Shown: positions 34,928 to 45,215, counted from the stretch's first letter. The stretch: DNA of 64,000 nt from Oscheius sp. JU75 (GCA_037178855.1 JASJZC010000002.1:7948501-8012500), one strand, 5' to 3'. Numbers and translations are program-made. Notes: generated by a model from the letters alone, not told the origin.

Positions 34928-36097
34928 CTCTGTTGGGACTGCAATAGTGTTTGGAATAGAACTGGTGAGATTGATAAAGGGAAAAAAAGACGGAAAAGGG
35001 TACAAGGCGTTGGACCGGTGTGTTTCTGTCTCTCTTGGAGCCCAGAGAGCCACATACACACACACAGCCCTCGCTCGATACACGGCAGCCCCAGCCACTG
35101 ATTATCACTGATACACGGCTCCCTCTTGCTCGCTCGCCGCGCAGCAATTAGAGTGAGAGAAGGAGAGACAGATCGAGCTAACGACTCACAGAAGAGCGGA
35201 TGTTGTCTAGCCGCCTGTCTGACAGCAGCTCCGTAATCGAAGATAGCCGTAGTCGAGTTGAACATGACAGGAGAAGGGCGACGGAGCCCTATTGTCCTCA
35301 CTAAGGACTTCTAGCCCCCCACCACGTTTACCGTATCCATAATGGATGAGCGGGCGATTGTTTCGCTGTCAAAAGGCTTCACTGGAAAGTCTGTCCGCCT
35401 ATTCAACCTCCCATTTGGGGGGACAAAGGTGTCGCCGTCCCATTTACGTAATTGTAATAGAGAGGAACACCTCTATCGTATCGGCTCCTAGACAGGTTCG
35501 TAGCTCAAAAGTTAGTTTTCCGAACTCTCGCGGATCTTGAACAACAGTAAGCAAGTCTTTAGAAATCCAAAAGTTTCTGGTACGCAAAAGTATGTGAAGA
35601 CCATTCTCGTGTTGAATGTGTTCGAAGATGCGCACCTATTACAGTAGCACCTTCTTCTAACTAGGCCCCTGTGCACAAAATCAGGTTCATTTTTGAGGGT
35701 CAAGAATAACTTTTGGCTCATAGTGATGTTGTAGGGTTTAATCTGCTTTACAAATTTGCAGAACATCGGTCAGTTTGAAAGTCATATCTTCGACCCGGAA
35801 AGATGGGTCAGGTCGCGGACTCTTGACTAGCACTCTGTCTGGCAGCCCGTCTCAATGTCTCTTTCTTTCTCTACTACTCTAGAGTCTGTTACGGAAACTG
35901 CTGTGTCTATCAAAGTAGAGACACCCATACCCACCCTCTGTGACTCATAACAACCTTCCTAGGATCCCCGTCCTACCTTTCTTCACAGAGGAATAGTTCG
36001 AAAGACACTGGGCCACATCGGGCAGCGACCAGCCTGAGCCATCGGCCCGGGCCAGCTGTTGGTAACTGTTAGACATTAGCATGTTGTAGAGATCCAT
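28715..36097 (-). CDS. daf-19: RFX-family transcription factor (DAF-19-like)
   Basis: Winged-helix regulator that binds X-boxes and drives ciliary genes. Firm exons downstream of the DNA-binding domain: 31287-31208, 30659-30468, 30428-30003, 29964-29810, 29743-29518, 29476-29389, 29349-29038, 28946-28827, 28786-28715. The DNA-binding domain runs from [18 protein letters not shown] to [18 protein letters not shown]. The extended dimerisation regions follow, including [22 protein letters not shown] and the near-invariant [17 protein letters not shown]-terminal exons 34439-34394, 34327-34216, 32472-32424 and 32207-32088 join in phase. Alternative first exons are 36097-35977 and 35265-35190. A further start, [10 protein letters not shown], lies at 31391. 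The link between 32088 and the 31.3-kb exon is unresolved. Confidence 0.92.
31457..31470 (-). promoter_or_regulatory. X-box-like motif before the internal RFX start
   Basis: On the minus strand GTCGCCAGGGCAAC, two half-sites GTCGCC and GGCAAC separated by two bases, fits the general RFX-binding X-box. It ends 65 bp before the ATG at 31391, within the distance at which nematode ciliary X-boxes act. Binding is inferred. Confidence 0.6.
32223..32412. repeat. (CTGTCTCT)n microsatellite
   Basis: Nearly uninterrupted 8-bp repeat TCTCTCTG with (CT)n patches, in an RFX intron. Both strands are open by chance (CLSVSLSL / DRETERQR), which is not coding. Confidence 0.95.
32766..32837. repeat. Foldback hairpin repeat with microsatellite inside its left arm
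   Basis: GATGTTCTAC is followed by CTGTCTCTCTATCTCT and then CTACAAAGTTGTTG; the right arm is CTACGACTTTTTAAAACATC. Simple-repeat sequence has expanded or inserted within the stem. Confidence 0.7.
33232..33281. promoter_or_regulatory. Two weaker X-box-like sites
   Basis: ATCGCCTAGGCGAC at 33234-33247 and TTCGCCAGGCAAC at 33268-33280 each resemble paired RFX half-sites, in a GC-rich patch inside the RFX gene. Less convincing than the site at 31457. Confidence 0.35.
33522..33576. repeat. Foldback hairpin repeat copy
   Basis: Left arm GACATGTTCTGCAAAGCTGT, right arm CTACAACTTTGCAGAACATC, spacer with GATCAAAAT. Well preserved. Confidence 0.85.
33709..33763. repeat. Foldback hairpin repeat, decayed copy
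   Basis: Left arm is eroded (CATATTTTGTATAATTGTAT); right arm CTACAAGTTTTCAGAACATC is clear and is followed by the shared GGACC...CCGAAAAA flank. Confidence 0.55.
34105..34185 (-). repeat. tRNA-like relic
   Basis: On the minus strand, TGGCGCAGTCGGTGAG is a good A-box and GGGTTCAATTCCC a good B-box, but the outer T-stem pairs and the acceptor stem do not form. Lies in an RFX intron. Confidence 0.5.
34661..34702. repeat. Perfect 42-bp palindrome
   Basis: Two 20-bp arms, perfectly inverted, separated by GA. The left arm is ccaatgatcggctactagta. It lies in the intron between RFX first exon B and the shared exon at 34439. Related TACTAGTAGAT units continue to about 34722. Confidence 0.95.
34888..34922. 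repeat. (CT)n microsatellite
   Basis: Uninterrupted CT repeat within a longer pyrimidine tract, RFX intron. Confidence 0.9.
35725..35767. repeat. Foldback hairpin repeat copy, shortened left arm
   Basis: GATGTTGTAGGG on the left and TACAAATTTGCAGAACATC on the right, with the ATCTGCT spacer motif. The left arm has lost about 8 bp. Confidence 0.65.
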
Positions 36098-36477
36098 AAT
36101 AGTCGACTAGTCTCCGTAGCTGCGGTTGTCAGTAGTGAAGGTACGGGGACTCTTTTTAATATCTCATCCGTGGCGAACGGGCCCTGCCACAAATGACTCT
36201 TGCCGAATATTTCAGAATTCGGGATTTATGGGAGCTTGGGGGACTACGGTAATCGGGAAAGGTATGTGAGACGTGGCAGTGTTTTGGGAGAGAGGGAGAT
36301 TCTGGGTTCATGCTCAGTTACCGTAGTCTCGGTGAATTACTATTGTTAGCGTGCAGTTCATTTCTGATACCTGTCCTAGACCTTTATTTAGTCGGGAATC
36401 TGTTCAATACATTCTCCACAGCTTCCTTCATTACTTTTTAATTAGTCCAGTTGAAAACCAAAAAGAAAAATAGCCAG

Positions 36478-36545
36478 CGGATCCGAACCACGACCGGTCG
36501 GCTTATGAGCAGCGCTCATTGTTATTGAGCCATGAGGGCAGAAGC
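36478..36545 (-). repeat. tRNA-Met(CAT)-like relic
   Basis: On the minus strand TGCTCATAAGC resembles the anticodon arm of elongator tRNA-Met and GGTTCGGATCC the T loop. The T stem is partly paired; the acceptor stem is not. Probably a pseudogene. Confidence 0.5.
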
Positions 36546-36646
36546 CGCGCCGACAAGACTTTTGGTAGTTTCCGGCTCTGTAAGACAAACTATGTTTGAT
36601 ATGTCTCGCCATTTTTTGGAATTGTACACTGATTTTAGAGTTTCAA

Positions 36647-36699
36647 TATGCTCTGCAAAGTTGCAGCATTTTATCTGCCCTACAAATTTGCTGAACACC
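36647..36699. repeat. Foldback hairpin repeat copy
   Basis: Left arm ATGCTCTGCAAAGTTGCAG, right arm CTACAAATTTGCTGAACACC, spacer with TATCTGC. Confidence 0.7.
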
Positions 36700-36745
36700 G
36701 CAAACCTTGCAAAGCACTTCTTCCCTGCCAAAAACCGGTTTTTAC

Positions 36746-37181
36746 CTCGACTATCGAGAGCATCCACCACTACTGCTTCTTCTTCCTCGTACTCGATTTT
36801 GTTGACAGATTCCGACTTCTTTTTCTGAACAGGACATTAGTATTATTAGCCTTTTCTAACCTTTTCAGGAGGTGAAGTCTTGTGCCGTTTAGAGTCGGTC
36901 ATAATTTTCTCGATTGTCCGCTGTAGAGATGGGAGTCTGGAAAGATTCGGGATAATAGTATTGTTGACCCGATGAGAGTACAGAGGAAGTAATAGCGGCT
37001 TCCCAATCTCTTTCTGTCCACCATTTCTCACACGGGCTCCTTCCGGTATCATCCTCTGTCTCTGTCTGTCTCTACTGCTGGCAGCAGTCGGCACGTTGCA
37101 ATTATGTTTCACCTGGACTGGATTATTCTCGTAGGGGCACCTGCTTCTAATGCGACCATTAGTGTCTGCCTGCTCGTCCAT
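36746..37181 (-). CDS. Unrecognised basic/acidic protein, 3' end unresolved
   Basis: Two exons, 37181-36861 and 36824-36746, join in phase 0. The frame starts MDEQADTNGRIRS, has a cluster of Arg/Gln, then SKRHKTSPPEK followed by KKKSES (nuclear-localisation-like) and an acidic YEEEEA stretch. The upstream frame has a stop just before the ATG, so this is either a separate small gene or a later exon set of the gene starting at 38023. The next exon and the stop were not found; reading on enters a hairpin repeat. No family recognised. Confidence 0.45.
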
Positions 37182-37621
37182 TTTTCAAGTCAGACGTTCT
37201 CAAACCGGGGACCGAGACAGTACGGGACAGACTTTGGATCTTTAGATTCTTTGGGTAACAAAACTTTCTATCAGCAGCCCTTATGGGAGGAACTGTCATA
37301 ATCAAAATTTTAGTATGAACAAGACGAGAAGTCAGGGAAGAGAGGGAGAAGATAATTGAAATCAGCAGGTGGAAATATGATGGCGGCTGACTGTCGCCAT
37401 GGATACGCTGATTGTCGGGCTCTGTGATAGAAGGCCCATTCCCCCTTTCGATTTTCCTTGTTTTCAAATTGACAGAGAGACAGAGAGAGTGACAAGGACA
37501 ATAATACTGAAAGGAACTGTGACAGAGGCGGGAAAGAGACCGAGACCAGGAACATAGACAGTGACAAAGATAGAGATAGAGATAGAGACTGAAACCGAGA
37601 CAGGCACAGACAGTAACTTAC

Positions 37622-38023
37622 TGTTCCTCCAGCTCCTTTAACTGTTCCTCTGACGTTTTCTCCCGCGCAGACTCTTCCGGCAAACTGTTCATTTTCATGG
37701 CCCAGAGATTTTTGAGAGCCAGATTCAGCTTCGAGGTGTTCATCTGCTTCACCCTTTTCGTGTTGCTCCTAAACAATCTTGTAATTTTCCCAACGAGTCA
37801 ATTTACAGTATCTGCACTAGGCCATTGCTGGTGCTCGGAAGAGCATAATTATCTTGGTCGTCCCTCATAAAGCCGAAGCCGACTTCATGTATGGGAGGTT
37901 TGTCTTTTTCTCTGTAGTTCTTTTTTGGGGTAGCTTAAAAACTACTTACTTTGGAGGTTTTATTGTATGTGTACATCGTTCCATTTGAGGTAACATCGAT
38001 AGTGGCGAGGCAGGTCTCGGCAT
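37622..38023 (-). CDS. Unrecognised protein, N-terminal exons
   Basis: Three exons with matched phases: 38023-37950, 37911-37807 and 37768-37622. The protein starts MPRPASPLSMLPQMERC, has HEVGFGFMRDDQDNY, then NTKRVKQMNTSKLNLALKNL, and ends in a Glu/Lys-rich helix (REKTSEEQLKELEEQ). A TTTAG acceptor 5 bp before the ATG suggests trans-splicing. The last exon ends in phase 2. A possible continuation begins near 37455 (KIERGNGPS), but I could not follow it with confidence. Regular phases and lack of stops support a real gene; function unknown. Confidence 0.6.
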
Positions 38024-38042
38024 TGAGTCTAAATTTGCTATG

Positions 38043-38929
38043 TCTCCGTAATTTTTTTTTTGAGAAATAACAAAGTAAAGTAGCAAGGAAATCTGCTAAA
38101 AAATAAAAAAAATAGACTCGCGCCTAAAATTTAAATTTGAATTCAATTTTGAGGAAGCAGGTATTTCTCAACCAGTTTTCTGCCTTCATCTCACTATTTT
38201 CCTGTACTTTTTCCTGCATATTGCCTACTTCGCTCTCACAAAAATACTCAGAAGTTCGCAAAAAGGTAACAATTCCATTAAATGTTATTATAAGGTCTTG
38301 GTTCTTCTTTAAACAGCTTTTACGAACATTTTCTCAAAACATTGCGATTTTCCTGGAAGAAGCACGTTTAACAAGCTCCTAGCATAACAAGCAGTAGTAT
38401 AGGATTAACTCGCCGACACGAATGGAATCCTCTTGCAGCCAAGGTCATTAGATAAGGCCAGGAGTGTGGGTATTACTTTACTGTTATGAGACAGACTCGA
38501 ATTTTTTGAGATTTTAGAACATTTTACTGATCCTTTGCCCACAATTGAGCTTCTAGCATCGAAAGTCAGCAGCTTTAGATGATAAAGTGTTGCCAAATTA
38601 GGAAATAAGCTTTTAAAAGTTGGGAAAAGCCAAAGGAAGTCCAGAGGCTATACAGGAAGGTTCATATGATGATTCCTAAGTTCTAGGACCTCTAAAGCAG
38701 AAAATAATGAACAAAAGGAAGGGTTCTGTGGCTAATGAAAGTCAATAGCAACCGAAACTTGGTTAATTACACTGCGCCAGGGCCTACGCCGCCTGACGTC
38801 ACCGCCTCCCTGACGCATCCCCCGTGTTCTGTTGCTTCTTCTCCTCCAATTGTTTATTTTTTGTCTCCGTACCCCATTTTTTAGGCTTTAGTGGCGTAAA
38901 TTAACACAATATCTTTCAGCAGCGGGTAA
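38043..38929. other. Intergenic region between unknown gene and MIC19-like gene
   Basis: A/T-rich. A minus-strand reading frame at 38405-38596 has leucine-rich character (LFPNLATLYHLKLLTF), but no clear exon boundaries, and is not annotated as a gene. The last 150 bp probably hold the MIC19 promoter. Confidence 0.4.
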
Positions 38930-41007
38930 ATGGGTGCCGGACAGAGCCAGGAGAAGCCGGACGTCATCCGCATTGACAGAAAGGACGTCCCTGAAGGTTA
39001 TGCGTCAGTTTTCTTTCTTCTTTTCTTTACATATCGTGGTTTTTCCGTCAAAAAAGGTATTTTAGAGCTGTTGGAGTCTCCACAGAAGTTGTGAATCGCG
39101 TCAACGCCCAGCAGCAGAGCTCTGGAGGAGTAGAAGCTGACAGATTGAGGTAAGGTGTTGTTTTTCTTCGAGCGTTTTGTTGATAATTTGGTTTTAAAGC
39201 TATGAAAATCGGTTTAAGATCCGAGCTGGCTCGCGAACGCGAAGAGAAGACCAAACTCCGAGACGAGATGGCCCGATTGACGCAACTTCAACAGAGAGCG
39301 GTACGTTTTTCACTATATTTTCCTTGAAAATGATGATTGTTTTCTTCTTTCTGGGTATCAACAATCCAAAAACCAGACAGAAAGCTTTTCTCAGTCATAG
39401 CGCAGTCGGTATGATGATAAGTTACGGTTCATACGGCCCTGGTAGTAAGCAGTTTTGACGACAACAGTAAATAATTAGGTTTACCGTTTTTCCTCTAATA
39501 TACGTAAGAAATACGAATACGCAATTACGTACTCGCTTTTTTCGGGGTCAAGACGACTTTTTCTGACCTTTCGACATTTTGCAAAATTATAGAGCAGATC
39601 ATGGGCTACAACTTTGTAGAACATCGTAATTTCTGGAAAAGTCTACTTGATCCTGAGAAATAAGAATATATCATTGCGTAATTCTTACGTAATGGGTGCT
39701 TCTATTAGAGCTTTTACGGTATACGTATCTAAATGCTTCTAAAAAGTAAACAAATGAGCTGATAACAAGCTATCTTGCAGCATACCATCATCATTAATCG
39801 TATCTCTAGTACAAAACATTTGCCTCAAAACTAGAAAAAAGAAAGGAAATGAGGATGGAGAAGTTACTGGAAACGTTGCTAAACAGTTTGACCTGCTTGT
39901 CAAAGTTTTACATAGGGTTTCCGAACGTTTACAGCGGTAAAAAAAACAGGTATGCGCTGGAAGCATATGCGTGTTACAAGAACTCCAGTGGTCTTATTTT
40001 TTGAGCAAAAATGTTGAAAATCGAGATTACGGCCCAGTTTTAGATTCTATCACCCGGTAACTCTCGCAAAGCAAATTACAAAATTGTTCTGTTTTCGACT
40101 TTCGGACAAAACACTTTGAATCATCGCCAAAAAGTATGAGTGAATCAGAAAGTGAAGTTGGAAACTTTTGTTTAAAAAAATTGTTTGCATCCCGTAAAGG
40201 CTGGTAGTAGCCACGTTTTGGATACAAAAGAAACGGAAGAGAATGAAACAGGCTGCTAGACTGTAAACAAAAAAAAGAGCAAAAAATACACAGGATTTAA
40301 ATTCTTGCGCGTCCTGGGGTTCTGCCACGAACGTACGCGCAGCATTTCAAATCGAGTAAATTTTGTTCTTTTTTTTGTTTTCAGTCTAGCAGCTTGTTTT
40401 TTTTGTCCCCTTCCGTTGGTATAAAAATTAATCCCAAAAATTGCTAAAATTGAATTCCCGCCACGTAAGCATTTTGAGACACTAGTCATTATTTTTTTAA
40501 ACAAATTATATGGTCCAGTGCGAATCTGAAAAAGTACAGAAAATCAGTCGAAAATAGCCGAGAAATTGGATCGTGAGAAAGTTATCAAAAAGTCGTGTTT
40601 GTAGGTCGTAAATCCAGCAGATACCAGCCCAAAACCTTATTTTAAATATGTTTGCTTTCCAGGCAACCAACAGCCTACCAGTCGGCTCCGTGACTTCCGG
40701 CGACATTGAGGAAAGGAAGAAGATTTTCGAAGAGACCGTGGAACGCGTTCAGCAGCAATTTTTCCAATACCAGAGGGAGAATGTGTGTCAGGAGCAGGAG
40801 AATGTGAGTCTCGTTTCGGTTACTATGGACGCCATTGAGAAATCTCTTCATTTCGCAACGTTTTGAGCTAATTTTATCGAGGATTTTCAGGAAATCCTCG
40901 CATTCTTGGCCAAGAACCCGACGCGCGTGCTCAACGGCATCTCCCTGGTTGAGAACTACGAGAAATGCGTGGCCGACTTCCGAACCCAGGTGCTCAACGG
41001 ACACTAG
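38930..41007 (+). CDS. chch-3: MICOS subunit MIC19/MIC25-like (CHCHD3/6 family)
   Basis: Cristae-junction protein on the intermembrane-space side. Five exons (38930-39003, 39066-39149, 39219-39300, 40663-40803, 40891-41007) give 165 residues. MGAGQSQEK at the start fits N-myristoylation. [11 protein letters not shown] and a central coiled coil ([19 protein letters not shown]) match the family's DUF737 region. The C-terminus ([19 protein letters not shown] ... [11 protein letters not shown]) aligns with the CHCH domain, but the inner Cys of each CX9C pair is absent. Intron 3 is long (1.36 kb) and holds a hairpin repeat and a tRNA-like stretch. Family assignment is good; the exact paralogue is less certain. 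Confidence 0.8.
39573..39625. repeat. Foldback hairpin repeat copy
   Basis: Left arm GACATTTTGCAAAATTATAG, right arm CTACAACTTTGTAGAACATC, spacer with GATCATGGG. In MIC19 intron 3. Confidence 0.8.
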
Positions 41008-41901
41008 GATCATATAGAAGAATGTGTCAATGTAGGAAAATATTCAGACCCCCTCTTTCCTAATATAATGTTTGCTCCTCCCCCTCGCTAGGATACCGGT
41101 CCAGTTCAGTGTTTACTTGCAGTAAGAAAGAGACAATTTTTGAGAAACGGATTTTACTTTACATGATCAAGAATAAACTCTTTTCGAGCTTCCCGTCTGC
41201 GGCGTGCCCTGGAAAATCAACAAGCCTGGCTGGACCAGAGCTCGAAAGCCCTTATGGTGTGCCAAGATTCTAACACAGGCGTAGAAATCATGAAATATAG
41301 GTGATCTTCCACTCCTTCCGTATCGCCGCATTATTTTCGCTCTTCTGCTTTTTTTTGTGGTCCTAACAAGGTATGGGAAAGTAGCGAAACGGAATCTGAC
41401 TCGCACCACCTGAAATGTCCTATGTGAGATCATCTCATGAAGAGACTTTTTCAAGATTCCTCCACCGCAACCAAACGCCGTCTTTCTCCTGGTCTTTTTA
41501 CAACCATCATATTCACGAAAGCAATAGGAATGTAGCTGAATAATGTCTACATCTTCAAAATTAGAGTCTGCAATAGATTATACGAAATTACTTACCAGAC
41601 ATCCTCCTGGACAGGTAAACAAAACGACAGCCAAGTCACACAAAGAACATGGTTTAACAGCCCCAATTCGATCAGAGCGAACTTACGAAGAGTAATCTCT
41701 TTCTCAGTAACGACCACCGGCTCCTTGGTAGTCAATGTAGCTCGTAGTCTGTCCGGAATGGAGAATTGGGTGCTTTTTGGAGGCACTGTACTGGTAGACG
41801 TACTGGAGGTCAAAACGATCAAATCCTTGTTTAGATCTGAACTTGAATCATTATCTGTGTCTCTATCTCAGTCACTGTCTCTATCGCTGTATCTGTCACT
41901 G

Positions 41902-42398
41902 TTACTCTCGTTTTATTAACTGACACAATTCTCCTATAATCACATTCTTTCCAGTGAAGGGATTCGGCTTAGGAGTGGATGGGGCTTCTGAATTTTAAAG
42001 GGATTTAGTTGTGTTCTTAAGAAAATACCTGTAGCCTTGGTGACTGGCGGATCGTAACTTGTGGGGTTCCTTGTCATCTGCTGTGTCTGTCCGATTGGAA
42101 GGATGATTGCTCCGTCTCCCATTCGAATGAAAACTTGCTTCGACTTGTCAATCTTGGCTTCCTGGCGGTCCAGGAAGCTTAGTGTGGTGGGCTTCTTTGC
42201 TTTGGCTGGAAAGAGAAAGTGACTCTGACAGGGACATAAACATAGACAGACCAACTCACCAGCATTGATCTGGGCCAAAAAAGCCTTTACATCCAGGTTT
42301 CCAGTCTTAGTTCTGCACAAGTTGACCTGGTTCGGATTCGGCGTGACGGCGGCTTGACAGGCGGCTATAGCCACTACTAGGAGCCAGAGGTGACGCAT
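41902..42398 (-). CDS. Small secreted protein, unrecognised
   Basis: Three exons, 42398-42260, 42205-42029 and 41987-41902, give 133 residues with matched phases. A signal peptide (MRHLWLLVVAIAACQAAV) is followed by a Lys-rich middle and QVFIRMGDGAIILPIGQTQQ, a Pro/Thr linker (EAPSTPKPNPF), and an end at KRE. An upstream in-frame Met at 42410 is possible. Exon 3 could instead splice at TTGT/GTCAGT to a further exon at about 41840-41690 (KEPVVVTEKEITLR), extending the C-terminus. It lies 183 bp downstream of the C6-domain gene on the same strand, possibly in one operon. No family recognised. Confidence 0.6.
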
Positions 42399-42581
42399 CT
42401 CTGCGGTCAAAACGAATCTTTTCGCCAGCCGTCTATACTTTTAAGGCCAGCGGATGGCCCATAAGATCGTTTGGCTCGGCAGAATGATGAGAGAGTCTGC
42501 CCCGTGTGGGCAGAGAGAAGCCGTGACACTGTACAAAACAATCGAATGAGATTCATTCGTACCCGGAGTACAACAAGGGGG

Positions 42582-43662
42582 CTAAGCGGGACTGTAGATA
42601 CATTGGATACTGGAGACGCTTTTCGTATTACCATTCGCAGTTACAGTCCAAACGGCGGTAGTGCTACTGCATTTGATCAATGCGGCCCCAGCAGCGTATT
42701 CGTCCTGAAATGATAAGTAGCGAACTCTTAAAAATGTGTATACATACCACATCACCATTGGTCATAATAAATTGAACCATTGCGTTTGAGAGGCCATCGG
42801 GAGCATCAGGACAGGTGATTAAATCAGTACGACACTCATCTCCAGCCGTTGGAGTTTCAGGTCTGAAAAACTATGTCTGTTCCTGTCTCTGTTCTTACGT
42901 ATATATTTGTATAGCTGGTAGACAGGCTCCAGCTGTACACGGATCCGTAGTGGCAGGAATATCCGCACATTGGGTACATCCTTAATTCTTACTGAATACA
43001 TTAAAGACCCCATTCTTACGCTTGATATAGCAATACAGCTTGCTAAGTGGCGTAGTCAAGGTGCCAGAAAAAAGCTGCCATACGCCCGTGTCATCACAGA
43101 CAATTTTTTGGAAATTAAAACCTTCTGGATCCGTGAAATCGGTCCAGCTCTCTGTTTGGGTCACACCCTCCCCCTCTCCAATCGTATATGTTACCCAGGA
43201 GCCTGCAGGGCAGGTCATTTGGACCTGAATAATTGGTTTTTGTAGTCATTGTGTCTCGGACTTCTCTGCAGCCAAGAGCAGTAGTGACTTCGGTCGATAC
43301 CTGTGCATATGGCAGAACTATGCACCCACCTTCATCCTCACACTCGTCCGTTACGTAGTAGGATCCAAATGTGCACTGTCCACAAGCTGGAAGCTCTCCC
43401 TGTCTTATTATCTCTAAGTCTCTCGTTTGCCCTGTCTCTCCATCTCTCTTTTTCTCTGTCCTTCTGTCTCTCTCAGTCCCTGTCTCTTTGTCACAACCGA
43501 AAAGTTTCCTTACGAGGAGTAACGACTCCAGGTGTATTCGTCTAAAAATGGGTGTTAATTCGAAATCAATTTACTTACAGTAGTCCTCAGACATGCTCTT
43601 GTAGCTTTCCCGCTCAGCAGTATACTCAATTTTAGGAGGAGAGAAGCTGCGTGACGGTACAT
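42582..43662 (-). CDS. Secreted protein with two C6 (DUF281)-like domains
   Basis: Seven exons (43662-43579, 43541-43514, 43386-43262, 43224-43020, 42980-42899, 42862-42748, 42704-42582) give 253 residues with all phases matched. The N-terminus MYRHAASLLLKLSILLSG can act as a signal peptide. A CGQC motif follows, then a first Cys-rich unit (from LGCREVQMTCPAG to KLYCYI) and, after CTQCADIPATTDPC, a second unit (DECRTDLITCPDA ... VSSIQCI). Both units show the spacing of the C6 domain, which is characteristic of nematode secreted proteins. Extracellular role unknown. One of the stronger hints that the organism is a nematode. Confidence 0.72.
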
Positions 43663-44074
43663 CTCCCTAGTGAGACGGAATCGGAATTGTCAGAGAGAAG
43701 GTCGAACACTGGAAAAGGCTACTTTTCGATTAGCAAGATTTGGAGATGGATGACTAGCAGGCTTGATTCTTTCTCATAGAATAGCAGTCTTTATATGGTC
43801 TCGTCTCATGGGCAAGAACCTAGCCGAACTGGATAACATTACGACTGTTTTTTCACGAGGAGGTGGCGCAATGAGGAGGATGGGCAGTGGGACTGGAACA
43901 ATTCGCCCGCCGGGATTGATCTATAGAAGAGAGAAGGACAGTGGCAGCAACAACATGATGCAGAAAGAGCGACAGTGAAAGAAACAGAGAGACAGAAAGG
44001 CAGAGGGACAGAGAGATAGAGAGATGAATAGAAAGCGATCCCTCTTTCTTACCCATCAGTTTTTTGCCAATAGT

Positions 44075-44350
44075 ACAACGTATAGAAATGGTTCATTAGG
44101 AAATCGTAGAAAACATATAAGTGAGTCAGGGATACTCACTTTTGCCCCGGTAGCAGCCACTGCAGTCCAGAGAAGAGGATTACATACAACAGGCTATTAG
44201 AAGAGCAATGTGTAGAATATCTCAATTGTTGCCGAACACCTTTGCCAAGAATTGGCAAGTTTAATGTAATTCTACCAATTCAATGATGTTAGTTCTTTCA
44301 GCGCTTCTACTCGGGGATAGTTGGATATCTTGACTCTCCGAAGCTTTCGC
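44075..44350 (+). repeat. 276-bp direct repeat, copy 1
   Basis: From ACAACGTATAG to AAGCTTTCGC, identical to 47723-47998 but for one base seen (GAAATGG versus GTAATGG). It carries the end of a minus-strand reading frame (stop at about 44261) and the sequence downstream. Confidence 0.95.
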
Positions 44351-44690
44351 TCCTACGGCTAGAGGCGACTGTCGCAAAACAGAATTCGAATGTCCGTCTG
44401 CTCCTACTGGCTTCACCAACCCCCCGGTGGAATTCATTTTCTCAATGGTGACATGGTATGCTCTCCCTTCAGGTCCCATAGTTACCACCGCTTCAGGAAA
44501 CATACTCTCAAACTCAATATTGGGATGAGACTGCAATAATTGAATGCAGCAGTAATGACGCCGTTTGGGTTTTCACTGCAGATGGAAGTCCAAGGGCAGT
44601 TTCCAGTGTTCAATGCGTCCACAGTGCCACACAGCCCCCTGGATACTTGTAACTCGGGTGTAGATAAACTATTGTTTTGGACTGTGACTG
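44261..44690 (-). CDS. Probable coding fragment, structure unresolved
   Basis: Two overlapping coding-like pieces. One runs from a TTTTCAG acceptor near 44688 with TPELQVSRGLCGTVDALN and NCPWTSICSENPNG, reminiscent of a Cys-rich secreted domain. The other is the open frame SHPNIEFESMFPEAVV ... ERTNIIELVELH ending at 44261. They are in different frames and need an intron I could not place. The end lies inside the 276-bp duplication. It may be the last exons of a gene or a broken copy. Confidence 0.35.
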
Positions 44691-44760
44691 AAAACTATTA
44701 GTTTGAGAAGAATGGGGGATGATTCCAAGGCTAAAACTGAAGAAATTTACATGATTATTA

Positions 44761-45206
44761 AAGGGACACTGACATTACGGGTGCATGCGTGCATGGAGAA
44801 ACGCGTTTTCAAAGCGGGTCCCGCCATGGACTTCTTTCTAAATGCATTTCTGCATTTTTCGATACTTTAAACACATGATTTATGATTTCTAAGTGTGTCC
44901 TATCGATTTGCTGTCGAAAACTACCAAAGAAACTTCGACGTCAAAAACGAATAGAGAAATGTAGAAAATATGAACAACGTTTCCTCTTTTCCTTTAATTT
45001 TCGGCATTTTTGATATCGAAGTAGACGCTTCTAAAGAGTATTTTTTGGCCCTGAGTCGAATAAAAAAACTTAGAAGTCATAAAGATGTGTGTGAAGCATC
45101 GAAAAATGCAAAATCTGGACTTTCAGTGGAGTTCGTGGTGAGATCCAATTTGTAAACGCGTTCCGCGTTTTCAAATTGCACCCATGCACCCCGTAATGTC
45201 AAGCAC
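44761..45206. mobile_element. Foldback (MITE-like) element, about 445 bp
   Basis: Both ends carry TGACATTACGGG(G)TGCATG reading inward, and the halves remain complementary far inside: GCATTTTTCGAT followed by ATGA(T/C)TTCTAAGT appears on both arms, then GTCGAAAAC- and CGGCATTTTTGATATCGAA-type segments near the centre (about 44980). The right end stops about 10 bp downstream of the stop codon of the next gene (45216). No coding capacity. Confidence 0.8.
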
Positions 45207-45215
45207 AAAGTTTAT

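Noticed and set aside
38405-38596. Leucine-rich minus-strand frame
   Set aside because: LRR-like composition but short, with a stop upstream and no convincing splice partners; recorded only as a remark in the intergenic entry.
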